A DNA stretch of 32,483 nucleotides from JAJFUI01 sp039679885 (GTDB lineage: Bacteria > Planctomycetota > Planctomycetia > Pirellulales > Thermoguttaceae), in NCBI GenBank assembly GCA_039679885.1, contig JBDKUC010000300.1:1-32483 (forward strand), read 5' to 3'. Under the pieces are notes generated by a model. The model had not been told where the DNA came from. It saw nothing but the letters and a program-made list of their open reading frames with translations, and searched no databases. Both the position numbers and the translations under genes were made by a program. Numbering within the stretch: position 1 is the stretch's first letter; the number at the start of each line of letters is the position of its first letter. Positions 14,963-23,138 of this stretch are shown in pieces.

Positions 14963-16795
14963 TCAGTTGCCGTTTCCTTGGAGATTCTTTGATGGCCCCG
15001 CCTGCTTCAGGGCCTCGAGCACGTCGCGTTCCTTCAGCAAATCTTGAAGCACAATCGGCTTTTGCCCCGTCTGCGCTGTAGGCCAGATCGCCAGAACGGG
15101 GATCGAATTGCAGCCCAAGTCGTTAAGCGTCTGCTTGATCGTCGGCGACCGATCGGTCCAGTCGGCCAGCATTGGCACGACGCCATTGGCCGACACCAGG
15201 CGAAGAACGGCTGCCCGTTCGATGGCGAATCGAGAGTTCGCCTTGCAGTTCGGGCACCAATCCGCTGTGAAGTCGACCATCACGGTCTTGCCTTCGGCGC
15301 GTGCCTGTTCGAGTGCGGCCGGGGTGAAACGCTGCCACGGGATGATCGGCTGCCAGAACAGCAGGGTGAATGAGAGCAAAGCCACTAGGGTGATCGTGGC
15401 GAAGCCGCCCCACCAAGCCGTTGCCCGCACACGCGGCGATGCGGTCAGCGGCGTCCGCCCGATCCACCAACAGGCGAACCAAACGCTGACCAGGAGCGCG
15501 AGCGTTGGGATGAAATACCAGTGGCTGAGCGTGCTGAACAGATAAACCACCGTGGCCAGCAGCAGGAAGCCCATCAACTGCTCGAAGGCGCCCATCCACG
15601 CGCCCGGCTTGGGCAGGAATCCGATGAGCTTCGGAAACGCGCCGATCAGCAAGTACGGGGACGCCATTCCGAGCCCCACGGCGGCGAAGACGTAATAGAC
15701 GACCTGCGGCGGCTGGTTGAGCAGATATCCAAACACCGGGCCGAGAAATGGTCCGCTGCACGGAGTGGCCAGAATCGTGGTGAAGACGCCCTTGAAGAAT
15801 GCCCCGCTTGGCCCTTCCTTTTGCTGCAACTCGTTGGTGCGTCCTGTGCCGACGAAGCCCGGGATGGGCAATTGCCAGACGCCCAAGAAGGCCAACGCCA
15901 TCGCGAAGACGAACGCGGTCATCGTGACCTTGAACCAGGGGAGCGTGAACTGCTCGCCCCACGCCAGGCCTACCGAAACGGCCAGCGTGGCCAGGATCAT
16001 GAAGACAGCCAGCAAGCCGGCCGAGTACCAGACGTTTAGGGCGAAGATGCGGCCGCGGCTCTCGCCGGCCTGCTGGACGAAGGCCAGGATCTTCAGGCTG
16101 ACCACCGGCAGCACGCAAGGCATGACGTTGAGAATTAGCCCGCCGACAAACGCGGCCAAGAGTTGCAACCACAAGGCACCGGAATCGACCGAGTTCGCCG
16201 AGGCCGCCGCGGCAGGCGGAGCTTCATGGGAGACGCCCGCCAGAAACGGCAGTCCGCCCGTCATGCAGCCGTCCTTCTTGTGGCAGCACTGGAACGTGAT
16301 CTTGCCCTCGATCTTCGCGCTGGCCGGGTCGGCACCGCCGGCAAGTTCGATCGGCGCGGACCAAGTGACCGACCCGCGATGCGTCTCAACCTTTAGGTTG
16401 TCGAACTCGGGGGCGACGCTCCTGCTCGGGGCGGGCGACGCCTGGAACTTGCCGATTCGGACGCCCGGCGGCGGCGTGACCGTAATCTTCGTCGCCAAAG
16501 GCCCCCCGGCAGGCTGCGTGATCGAGTAGATGTACCACTCGGGCCGAATCTTGGCGGTAACCAGCAGCTTGCCGGGCTTCCCAGCCGAGGGGGGCGTGAA
16601 GCGGCTGTCGATCGAGACAACATCCTTGGCGTCGCTTGGCGGACCTGCGAGCCCCAGCGCGGCCGCCTCGCTCGATCCGCCGGCGGCGAAGTCCGGCAAA
16701 TCGGCCGCCGGCGCGACCGCCAGCCAGGCGGTTGCCACAAGTGAGGGTATTAGGATCGCTAAAGTCAACGGCAGCCGCCAGCCAGAGTTTCGCAT
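14963..16795 (-). CDS. dsbD: DsbD-like thiol:disulfide interchange protein
   Basis: From ATG 16795 the protein has 610 residues in the DsbD order. There is a signal/anchor (6-30), then a periplasmic alpha-like domain (about 55-190) with cysteines in FQCCHKKDGC (C170, C171, C177). The membrane core (about 205-480) has the redox cysteines in NVMPCVLPVVSLK (C227) and ATPCSGPFLGP. The C-terminal thioredoxin domain has the active site WCPNC (C514, C517). It should carry electrons from cytosolic thioredoxin across the inner membrane to periplasmic proteins. The open frame extends further upstream, but that part has no family resemblance; a promoter box lies just before 16795. Alternative ATG: 16840. 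It is followed 11 bases later by the beta-helix gene. Confidence 0.88.
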   Translation of the reverse strand: MRNSGWRLPLTLAILIPSLVATAWLAVAPAADLPDFAAGGSSEAAALGLAGPPSDAKDVVSIDSRFTPPSAGKPGKLLVTAKIRPEWYIYSITQPAGGPLATKITVTPPPGVRIGKFQASPAPSRSVAPEFDNLKVETHRGSVTWSAPIELAGGADPASAKIEGKITFQCCHKKDGCMTGGLPFLAGVSHEAPPAAAASANSVDSGALWLQLLAAFVGGLILNVMPCVLPVVSLKILAFVQQAGESRGRIFALNVWYSAGLLAVFMILATLAVSVGLAWGEQFTLPWFKVTMTAFVFAMALAFLGVWQLPIPGFVGTGRTNELQQKEGPSGAFFKGVFTTILATPCSGPFLGPVFGYLLNQPPQVVYYVFAAVGLGMASPYLLIGAFPKLIGFLPKPGAWMGAFEQLMGFLLLATVVYLFSTLSHWYFIPTLALLVSVWFACWWIGRTPLTASPRVRATAWWGGFATITLVALLSFTLLFWQPIIPWQRFTPAALEQARAEGKTVMVDFTADWCPNCKANSRFAIERAAVLRLVSANGVVPMLADWTDRSPTIKQTLNDLGCNSIPVLAIWPTAQTGQKPIVLQDLLKERDVLEALKQAGPSKNLQGNGN

Positions 16796-16801
16796 AGTTC
16801 G

Positions 16802-16830
16802 ATTGTAAGGGAACCTCCTAGCCAGGACAA
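16802..16830 (-). promoter_or_regulatory. Sigma70-type promoter of dsbD with leaderless geometry
   Basis: On the minus strand TTGTCC (16825-16830), a 17-base spacer and TACAAT (16802-16807) are followed by six bases and the ATG at 16795. The spacing from -10 to ATG equals that at the antitoxin gene (8358 to 8365), so transcription may begin on the start codon. An AGGAGG lies between the boxes, about 18 bases from the ATG, too far for normal use from this start. Confidence 0.55.
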
Positions 16831-16958
16831 CCTCTGGCATCGGGCGGAAGAGCGGGTAAAATGGGCTATATTTGCTGAGCCCCAGTCGCCTGACTGTGGA
16901 CCACTCGCCGGCTATCCTCACGCATATTTTGCCTAACCCGCCTTCCAGGAACGCTTCC

Positions 16959-19703
16959 ATGACCGCCCGATTGCTCTCGCTGAGAACCCTCGCCTTCGCC
17001 GGCCTTTCCTTGGCTGCACTTTCCTTTGCTTGGGCCGAATCCGCCAAGGATGCCAAACCCGAGGCCAAGCCGGAGACCAAGCAGCAGGAGGTGCAGATGG
17101 GCGAGGCCCAAGCGATGCGGCTGGCTGCGGCGATGGCGGCCGCCGCGCAGGCGAAGAAGCATGCTCCGTACGCCGACGTGACGGCCGGCGCCGAGAAGAT
17201 CGAAGGCATGATTCCGCTGCACCACAAGGACATGCGGCTCTTGGGCGAGATCGCCCCTAGCGATCTGAATCGCGATCTGATGGTGGCCCTTGCGATCGCC
17301 CGCGGCATTGGCGAAGGGCCCCTGTTGGGCGGCATGACCTTGAACTTCGGCGACAACTGGATCTGGCAATTCCGCAAGGTCGAGGACCGCATCCAGGTCG
17401 TTCGCAAGAACGTCCGATTCCGCGCCGCGAAGGGATCGCCGCAGGCGAAGGCCGTGCAGTTGGCCTACACCGACAGCATCCTCTTCAGCCTGCCGATTCT
17501 CTCCGTCAGCCCGACCGGCAGCTACGTGGTCGATCTGACGCCGGTCTTCATGAGCGATGTGCCGCAGATTTCGGCCATCCTGCGTGGCTTCACCTTCGCA
17601 CCGGACCGGTCGAGCTGGGCCGAGATCAAGGGCTTCAAGGACAACATCGAGATCCAGGTTGCCGCCACCTACGCGTCGGCGGGCGGCGCCTCGCTCGAGA
17701 ACGTGCCCGACACCCGCGGCGTCACCCTCTACATCCACTACTCGATCAGCCGCCTGCCTGAGAATGGTTACCAGTCGCGGCTGGGCGACGATCGCGTGGG
17801 CCACTTCCTCACGGTCATCAAGGATTTCTCGAAGACCGGCGACGACGACCAGTTCATTCGCTATATCAATCGCTGGGACCTGCGAAAGGTTGAGCCGGGG
17901 GCCAAGGTCTCGCCGCCGGTTACGCCGATCATCTTCTGGATCGAGAAGACCGTCCCCTACAAGTACCGCGGCGCTGTCCGCGAGGGCATCCTCGAGTGGA
18001 ACAAGGCCTTCGAGCGGGCGGGATTCTCGAACGCCATCGAAGTCCGCCAACAGCCGGATGACGCCACCTGGGACCCCGAAGACATCAACTACAACACGTT
18101 CCGTTGGATCACCTCCAACGCCGGTTTCGCCATGGGCCCGAGCCGGGTCAACCCTTACACGGGCCAGATTCTCGACGCCGACATCATCTTCGACGCCAGC
18201 TTCATCGAAAGCTGGACCAAACAGTACGAGTTCAATCGGCTGCCCATGGCCGCCGGACAAAGCACGACCGGCGTGCGGAGCCTCGACGGCATCCTGGGCG
18301 AGCCGGATAGCGGCCTCCCCTTCCCGCTGAGCCACGGCGACGGTTGCGCGGCGTGCCAATACGCCCGCGGCATGGGCGAGCAGATCGCGCTGGGCCGGGC
18401 CGCGATGGCCGCCGGCGGCAAGCCGATGAGCAAGGATCAGTTCGAGAAGTTCTTGGCCGAAGGCGTCAAGTCGGTCGTCATCCACGAGGTGGGCCACACG
18501 CTGGGCCTCCGGCACAACTTCAAGGCAAGCAACCTCTGGACGATGGACGAGTTGAACGACCCGGCCAAGACCCGCGACGTCGGCCTGGGCGCCTCAGTGA
18601 TGGACTACATGCCGGTCAACGTCTCGCCGAAGGGGAAGAAGCAGGGCGACTACTTCAGCGTCGTGCCCGGGCCGTATGACTATTGGGCGATCGAGTATGC
18701 CTACAAGCCGCTGCCCGGCGGCACCGACGGCGAAGTGGCCGCACTTAAGAAGATCGCCTCGCGCGACACGGAGCCGGCCCTGCAGTTTGCGACGGACGAT
18801 GAGGTCCACGGCGCTGCCCCCGATCCGATGGCGAACCTCCACGACATGAGCAAGGACCCGATCGAGTTCGCCCGCTGGCGGCTCGAACTCTTGAACCAGA
18901 TTCTGCCCGACCTCGTCGACCGGATGGTCGAACCGGGCGACGGCTATCAGCGGGCCCGGTTGGCCATGTCGATGGTCCTTCGCGAGCACCTGCGGTTGAT
19001 GGGCTACGTCGCTCACTTTGTCGGCGGCGTCTATGTCCATCGCGATCACAAGGGCGATCCGAACGCCCGGCCGCCGTTGGTCGTCACCGAGGCAAAGAAG
19101 CAGCGCGAGGCCATGACGATGCTCGACGAGCAGGTGTTTGGCCCCGACGCCTACAAGTTCCCGCCGAAGCTCTACGAGTACTTGGCCCCGAACCACTGGA
19201 CGCACTGGGGGATGAAGGACGTCGCGAGGCCCGACTTCCCGATTCATGACGTCGTGCTGGCCATGCAGGATCAGGTGCTCGACAAGGTCCTTTCGCCGAC
19301 CACGCTCGCGCGGCTCTTGGACTCGGAAGAGCAAGTGCCGGCCGACCAGGACGCCTTCACCGCGGCCGAATTGCTTGAGCGGCTGACCGGGGCCATCTTC
19401 CGCGAGACCGAGAAGATCAACGGCGGCAAGTACACGAACCGGACGCCGGCCATCAGCAGCCTCCGCCGCAACTTGCAGCAGCACTACTTCCAGCGGCTCT
19501 CGAACTTGGCGATGGGCAACTCCGGCGTCCCGGCCGACTGCGAGACGGTCGCCGCCGCCGAGCTGAAGAACCTCGACAGCCGCATCCAAGGCGTGTTGAA
19601 GAGCAAGGCCGAATTGGACGGCTACACGAAGGCCCACCTCACCGAGCTTTCGGCCCGGATCCACAAGGTCCTCGACGCCCGCCTCGAACAGAAGCGGCCG
19701 TAG
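16959..19703 (+). CDS. Secreted zinc-dependent metalloprotease (DUF5117/DUF4953-type)
   Basis: This 914-aa protein has a signal peptide (LRTLAFAGLSLAALSFAWA, cut near residue 26). A lysine/glutamate-rich linker follows, then an N-terminal beta domain with the phrase PLLGGMTLNFGDNWIWQFRK (DUF5117-like). The catalytic part contains HEVGHTLGLRHNF (H509, H513, H519), the metzincin-type zinc signature HExxHxxGxxH, and nearby SVMDYMP, the methionine turn. A C-terminal helical region follows. The family is exported and degrades proteins outside the cytosol; substrates are unknown. ATG 16959 is chosen over in-frame 16872 because the signal peptide starts there and AGGA lies about 10 bases upstream. 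The gene is divergent from dsbD, with 163 bases between the two starts. Confidence 0.9.
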   Translation: MTARLLSLRTLAFAGLSLAALSFAWAESAKDAKPEAKPETKQQEVQMGEAQAMRLAAAMAAAAQAKKHAPYADVTAGAEKIEGMIPLHHKDMRLLGEIAPSDLNRDLMVALAIARGIGEGPLLGGMTLNFGDNWIWQFRKVEDRIQVVRKNVRFRAAKGSPQAKAVQLAYTDSILFSLPILSVSPTGSYVVDLTPVFMSDVPQISAILRGFTFAPDRSSWAEIKGFKDNIEIQVAATYASAGGASLENVPDTRGVTLYIHYSISRLPENGYQSRLGDDRVGHFLTVIKDFSKTGDDDQFIRYINRWDLRKVEPGAKVSPPVTPIIFWIEKTVPYKYRGAVREGILEWNKAFERAGFSNAIEVRQQPDDATWDPEDINYNTFRWITSNAGFAMGPSRVNPYTGQILDADIIFDASFIESWTKQYEFNRLPMAAGQSTTGVRSLDGILGEPDSGLPFPLSHGDGCAACQYARGMGEQIALGRAAMAAGGKPMSKDQFEKFLAEGVKSVVIHEVGHTLGLRHNFKASNLWTMDELNDPAKTRDVGLGASVMDYMPVNVSPKGKKQGDYFSVVPGPYDYWAIEYAYKPLPGGTDGEVAALKKIASRDTEPALQFATDDEVHGAAPDPMANLHDMSKDPIEFARWRLELLNQILPDLVDRMVEPGDGYQRARLAMSMVLREHLRLMGYVAHFVGGVYVHRDHKGDPNARPPLVVTEAKKQREAMTMLDEQVFGPDAYKFPPKLYEYLAPNHWTHWGMKDVARPDFPIHDVVLAMQDQVLDKVLSPTTLARLLDSEEQVPADQDAFTAAELLERLTGAIFRETEKINGGKYTNRTPAISSLRRNLQQHYFQRLSNLAMGNSGVPADCETVAAAELKNLDSRIQGVLKSKAELDGYTKAHLTELSARIHKVLDARLEQKRP

Positions 19704-20393
19704 TGCGGACGATGAGTCGCTGTCTTCATCCCCCCTCTCCCTTTGGGAGAGGGGCCGGGGGTGAGGGCTGCGTGCGGGTTCCCGTCTTCGTTATTCCGTT
19801 CGAGGCGGAACTCGCGGCCTCCGAGGGTCGCGACTTCGCGCTGATCGGCAAGGACGGCATCTGCGAATCGCCGCCGTTCCTGTGAGCCTCGATTGCCCGG
19901 AGCATCATCGCCGAGCGGCGAAGACCTCTACGTCCGGAATCGGGAAGCACACAAGCCCAATGTGCGAACCATCGAGCGGATCGTGGCGGCTCTGAAACGG
20001 AACGGGGCGAAGAAGCAGCCTTCCGCGCCGTCGCACGCGATCATCTGGCGGGCTCGTCCGTAGCACGATAGAGCGTTCCACCCATTTCTGCGCTCCGTCG
20101 TTCCTTGACTCAGCCGGGTGATGGCTGTCACCTTTGTTCTCGCCCTGGAACACCAACAAGACCGTCTCGCAGGTCTACCTTTCCTGCGTCGGATAGACCT
20201 CCTCCCACCGGCCGGCGATTGAAGTCGCGCGTTGGGGGGGTTGTATCCGGCGGTAGGCATGGTAGGTTAGACGTCACCTCTCATCAGCAGGACGCGTCGA
20301 GGGTGGGGCGGGAGCCGCCCGGCGTTTCATATTCAGACGCTCCTTGGCGGCGGGCAAACGCCGCATTGAGTCACTTCCTTTGGAGATACTGCC
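19704..20393. other. 690-bp gene-poor region
   Basis: No complete gene is supported. A strong hairpin lies at 19732-19754. After it, one frame (19783-19885) reads as VFVIPFEAELAASEGRDFALIGKDG and ends at TGA. A second frame (19906-20062) reads as SPSGEDLYVRNREAHKPN and AALKRNGAKKQP, ending at TAG. Both look protein-like but have no start or recognised family, so they may be remnants of a lost gene. From 20063 to 20370 I see nothing specific. GGAG about 10 bases before 20394 is the ribosome binding site of the next gene. Confidence 0.5.
19732..19754. repeat. CCCCTCTCCC/GGGAGAGGGG hairpin
   Basis: A perfect 10-bp stem with a TTT loop, 28 bases after the protease stop, followed by CCGGGGGTGAGGG and no T-tract. 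The same CCCCTCTCCC-type motif appears inside polA (28125-28145). It is most likely a dispersed repeat that may still end or stabilise the protease transcript. Confidence 0.75.
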
Positions 20394-21494
20394 ATGTTCC
20401 GACGGTGTGCATTTGTCGCTGTCTGCCTACTGATGATCCCCGCAAGTTGGCTGTCCGCCGCCTCATACGCGGTTACCGATCTTGGCGCCTTGGGTGGCTC
20501 ATTCAGCTTCGCCACGGACATCAATGAGAATGGGCAGATCGTGGGTACGGCTCAGACGGGCTCGGCTAATCACGCGTTTCTGTATAGCAACGGTGTCATG
20601 TCCGAACTGGGCACTCTGTCTCCTGGCGGTAACAGCAATGCGTATGGAATCAACAACCTGGGACAAGTAGTCGGCGGATCCTGCAATGATGCGTGCGTCT
20701 TCAGCAATGGAACGATTACTGACCTGAGCGCCCTTCCTGGATTTACGGCCCACGTCGCCTACGACATCAATGACCTTGGGCAAGTGGTGGGGATGTCCGA
20801 CCCGGTGCCCGGCTATAGCTGGGGATGCGCCTATCTCTACTCCGGCGGCACGATGACTCTCCTTGGGACGCTGCCCGGCTACGGGTTTCGGAGCTATGCG
20901 GAGTCTGTCAACAACAGTGGTCAAGTAGTCGGCACTTCCCTTTCCTCCAACAATACGTGGCATGCTTTTCTCTACGACAAGGGCCAGTTGAAAGACCTGG
21001 GCGCCCTTCCCGGCTGCGCTTTCAGTTCGGCCTCAGCCATCAATTCCCGCGGACAGGTAGTCGGAGACTCCGGCAATGTTAATTCGCCCACCTGGAGCCA
21101 CGGTTTCATCTACGACAGCGGCAAAATGACTGATCTAGGAGTCATTGCGGGGTTTACCTATGAGACAACTCCCTCTGGCATCAATGACCTTGGCCAGGTT
21201 GTCGGCTATTGCATGCGGTCCAGTGATTACTTGCATCACGCTTTTCTCTACTGTGACGGGACCATTACCGACTTGAACACGATGATCGACGGCAATTCCG
21301 GCTGGACTTTGGAGTACGCAACCGCGATCAACAACTCGGGATGGATTGTCGGCTATGGAGTAAACTCGGCTGGCCAGTCCCACGCCTTTCTGTTGACGCC
21401 AGTCCCGGAACCCGCGACTCTTGCGCTGCTCGGCGTTGGCGCCCTGGGCGTCGTTGGCTTCGCTTGGCGACGCGGAACGATGAAAAGGTGCTAG
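20394..21494 (+). CDS. HAF-repeat exported protein with PEP-CTERM anchor
   Basis: This 366-aa protein has a signal peptide (FVAVCLLMIPASWLSAA). The body is a series of about seven HAF-type repeats of some 45 residues, each with the pattern D-L-G-x-L-x-G, an A-x-x-I-N-x-x-G-Q-V-V-G core and H-A-F-L-Y (for example HAFLYSNGVMSELGTL, HAFLYDKGQLKDLGAL, HAFLYCDGTITDLNTM). The end is a PEP-CTERM sorting signal: VPEPATLALL, a hydrophobic segment and AWRRG. Proteins of this kind are exported, processed by an exosortase and held at the surface; HAF repeats probably form a beta-propeller-like structure of unknown role. It stands alone, convergent with ftsY. Its base composition is visibly less GC-rich than the neighbouring genes. 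Confidence 0.92.
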   Translation: MFRRCAFVAVCLLMIPASWLSAASYAVTDLGALGGSFSFATDINENGQIVGTAQTGSANHAFLYSNGVMSELGTLSPGGNSNAYGINNLGQVVGGSCNDACVFSNGTITDLSALPGFTAHVAYDINDLGQVVGMSDPVPGYSWGCAYLYSGGTMTLLGTLPGYGFRSYAESVNNSGQVVGTSLSSNNTWHAFLYDKGQLKDLGALPGCAFSSASAINSRGQVVGDSGNVNSPTWSHGFIYDSGKMTDLGVIAGFTYETTPSGINDLGQVVGYCMRSSDYLHHAFLYCDGTITDLNTMIDGNSGWTLEYATAINNSGWIVGYGVNSAGQSHAFLLTPVPEPATLALLGVGALGVVGFAWRRGTMKRC

Positions 21495-21605
21495 GAACGA
21501 ATGGCGGGCAGTGACGATTAGCGTTCCCTGGTCGATTCCGTCGCCCGTGTATCGACGTTGCTTTCTTGCGTTTGTTCGTGCGCCGGCGTGAATGCCTGCT
21601 CGCCC

Positions 21606-22526
21606 CTATCCCACATCGGCAAACAGGGCATCGACAAACGGCCCCGGCTCGAAGAGGGCCAGGTCGTCCGCCTGCTCGCCGACGCCGATGTACTTGACCG
21701 GCAGGCCGACCTGCTTGCGGATGGCGACCACGACGCCGCCCTTGGCCGTGCCGTCGAGCTTGGCCAGCACCAGCCCGGTGCACTGAACGGCGTCGGTGAA
21801 ATGCCGGGCTTGGCTGATGCCGTTCTGCCCGGTCGTGGCGTCGAGGACCAAGATCACTTCGTGCGGGGCCTCGGGAATCTGCTTGCCCAGCACGCGATGA
21901 ATCTTCGTCAACTGCTGCATCAGGTTCTGCTGCGTCTGCAGCCGGCCGGCCGTATCGACGATGCAAACGTCGGCGTTGGTCTCGATCGCCCTGGCGACCG
22001 CGCGATGGGCGACGCTGGCCGGATCGCTGCCGCTGGGGCCGGTGACGATCTCGGCCCCGAGCCGCTTCGCCCAGATCGTTAGCTGCTCGACGGCCGCGGC
22101 GCGGAACGTGTCGGCCGCTCCCAGGACCACTTTCTTCCCGTCCGCCTCGAACATGGCCGTCAGTTTGGCGATCGAGGTGGTCTTGCCGCAGCCGTTGACG
22201 CCGGCGACCATGATGACCGTCGGGCCGCTGGCGGCGAATCGGATCGGCTCGGCCGGCTGGGCCATCAGCGTCTTGAGCTTCTCCTTGATCTTCTCCAGGA
22301 CCTCGCCCTCCTGGACGACGCGGGCGCGAAACGCGTCGCCCACTTCGTCGGCCGTCTCCTGAGCGGCTTCAACGCCCATGTCGATCTTAACCAGCTTCTC
22401 GAACAGTTCGTTCAAGAAGTCGGCGTCCACCAACCGGCCCTCCGATTTGAAAAGGTCGCGGATGTCGGTGTTTAACAGTCGAGTGGTTTTGCGGAGACCC
22501 TGTTTGAGTTTATCGAAAAGACCCAT
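21606..22526 (-). CDS. ftsY: FtsY, signal recognition particle receptor
   Basis: This 306-aa SRP GTPase has the N domain (1-95) and G domain with P-loop GVNGCGKT (109-116), DTAGR in VDTAGRLQTQQNLMQQL, the TKLD-equivalent LAKLDGTAKGG and the GVGEQADDL end. It receives the SRP-ribosome complex at the membrane for co-translational insertion. The long acidic A domain of E. coli FtsY is absent, as in many bacteria. ATG 22526 is chosen because MGLFDKLKQGL is the normal family beginning; the frame extends 17 residues upstream without resemblance. No Shine-Dalgarno is seen. It is last in the run ribH-nusB-ftsY. Confidence 0.95.
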   Translation of the reverse strand: MGLFDKLKQGLRKTTRLLNTDIRDLFKSEGRLVDADFLNELFEKLVKIDMGVEAAQETADEVGDAFRARVVQEGEVLEKIKEKLKTLMAQPAEPIRFAASGPTVIMVAGVNGCGKTTSIAKLTAMFEADGKKVVLGAADTFRAAAVEQLTIWAKRLGAEIVTGPSGSDPASVAHRAVARAIETNADVCIVDTAGRLQTQQNLMQQLTKIHRVLGKQIPEAPHEVILVLDATTGQNGISQARHFTDAVQCTGLVLAKLDGTAKGGVVVAIRKQVGLPVKYIGVGEQADDLALFEPGPFVDALFADVG

Positions 22527-22561
22527 GGCGAAGCGGTCGGGGTTGGTTGGGTAGTAACGGG

Positions 22562-22660
22562 AAAAATGACGAAGCACGAATGACGAATGACGAAGGAAAT
22601 CCGAAGCTCGAATTCAGACTTCGGATTTCGGATTTTGAGCTTCGGGCTTCGGGTTTGCCT
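22562..22660. repeat. Dispersed repeat running into the 3' end of nusB
   Basis: On the plus strand, AATGACGAA/GAATGACGAA units (22565-22592) are followed by GAAATCCGAAGCTCGAATTC and then by CTTCGGATTTCGGATTTTGA and GCTTCGGGCTTCGGG. The arms are inverted relative to each other. The part from 22614 on is inside nusB and supplies its last codons. It is the same family as 1343-1423 and 23071-23138. Confidence 0.75.
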
Positions 22661-23060
22661 CGTCATTACTGTGCATGATTCGATCTAGGATTCCATTGAC
22701 GAATTGCGACGATTGGGCCGAGCCGTAGCGTTTGGCCAACTCGACCGCTTCGTCGATCGCCACGCGCGGCGGCGTGTCGGTGTGCAAAAGCTCGAAAGCC
22801 CCGAGCCGCAGGACATTGCGGTCCGTGGCCGCCATCCGCTTCAGGCTCCAGTTGGCCGCAATCTTTTCGATCCGTTCGTCTAATTCCGCTCGGCTCCGCC
22901 GCACGCCGGCGACCAACATGCGGGCGAACGTCCGGAGCTGCTCGCCGCGGAGCCGCCGGTCGATGAACTCGTCGCCCTCGGCCGGATTGCCGCGCGGATT
23001 CAGATCGTCCTGATAAAGGACCTGGAAGGCAATTTCACGGGCTCGGCTGCGGCGGGACAT
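22614..23060 (-). CDS. nusB: NusB, transcription antitermination factor
   Basis: This 148-aa all-helical protein matches NusB from the opening RRSRAREIAFQVLYQDDL through DRNVLRLGAFELL and VAIDEAVELAKRYGS to FVNGILDRI. NusB with NusE binds boxA RNA in rRNA antitermination. After NGILDRIMHSND the last residues (about 133-148, ANPKPEAQNPKSEV) are not NusB-like; they are encoded by a dispersed intergenic repeat, so the natural end has been replaced or extended. It lies between ribH (78 bases upstream) and ftsY. The ribH-nusB order is common in bacteria. No Shine-Dalgarno is seen; a pyrimidine-rich CCTCCCTTCC precedes the ATG. Confidence 0.93.
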   Translation of the reverse strand: MSRRSRAREIAFQVLYQDDLNPRGNPAEGDEFIDRRLRGEQLRTFARMLVAGVRRSRAELDERIEKIAANWSLKRMAATDRNVLRLGAFELLHTDTPPRVAIDEAVELAKRYGSAQSSQFVNGILDRIMHSNDEANPKPEAQNPKSEV

Positions 23061-23070
23061 CGGAAGGGAG

Positions 23071-23138
23071 GATTTAGGGATTTGGGGATTTCGAGAATTG
23101 GGATTTCGGATTTCGGATTTCAGCTTTTGCGATTTCGC
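23071..23138. repeat. GGATTTCGGATTTC repeat between ribH and nusB
   Basis: Tandem GGATTT-type units (GATTTAGGGATTTGGGGATT, then GGATTTCGGATTTCGGATTT) fill the 78-base gap between two genes of one operon. Related to 1343-1423 and 22562-22660. Confidence 0.7.

Noticed and set aside
16796..17407. N-terminal extension of the DsbD-like frame
   Set aside because: The 204 upstream residues have no DsbD similarity, overlap the divergent protease gene and lie upstream of the dsbD promoter boxes.
16866..18515. 549-codon minus-strand open frame opposite the metalloprotease
   Set aside because: Antisense to a gene with signal peptide and HExxHxxGxxH motif; no own start or motif.
19732..19754. Intrinsic terminator after the metalloprotease gene
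   Set aside because: A strong stem but no T-tract, and the motif recurs inside polA, so it is listed as a repeat.
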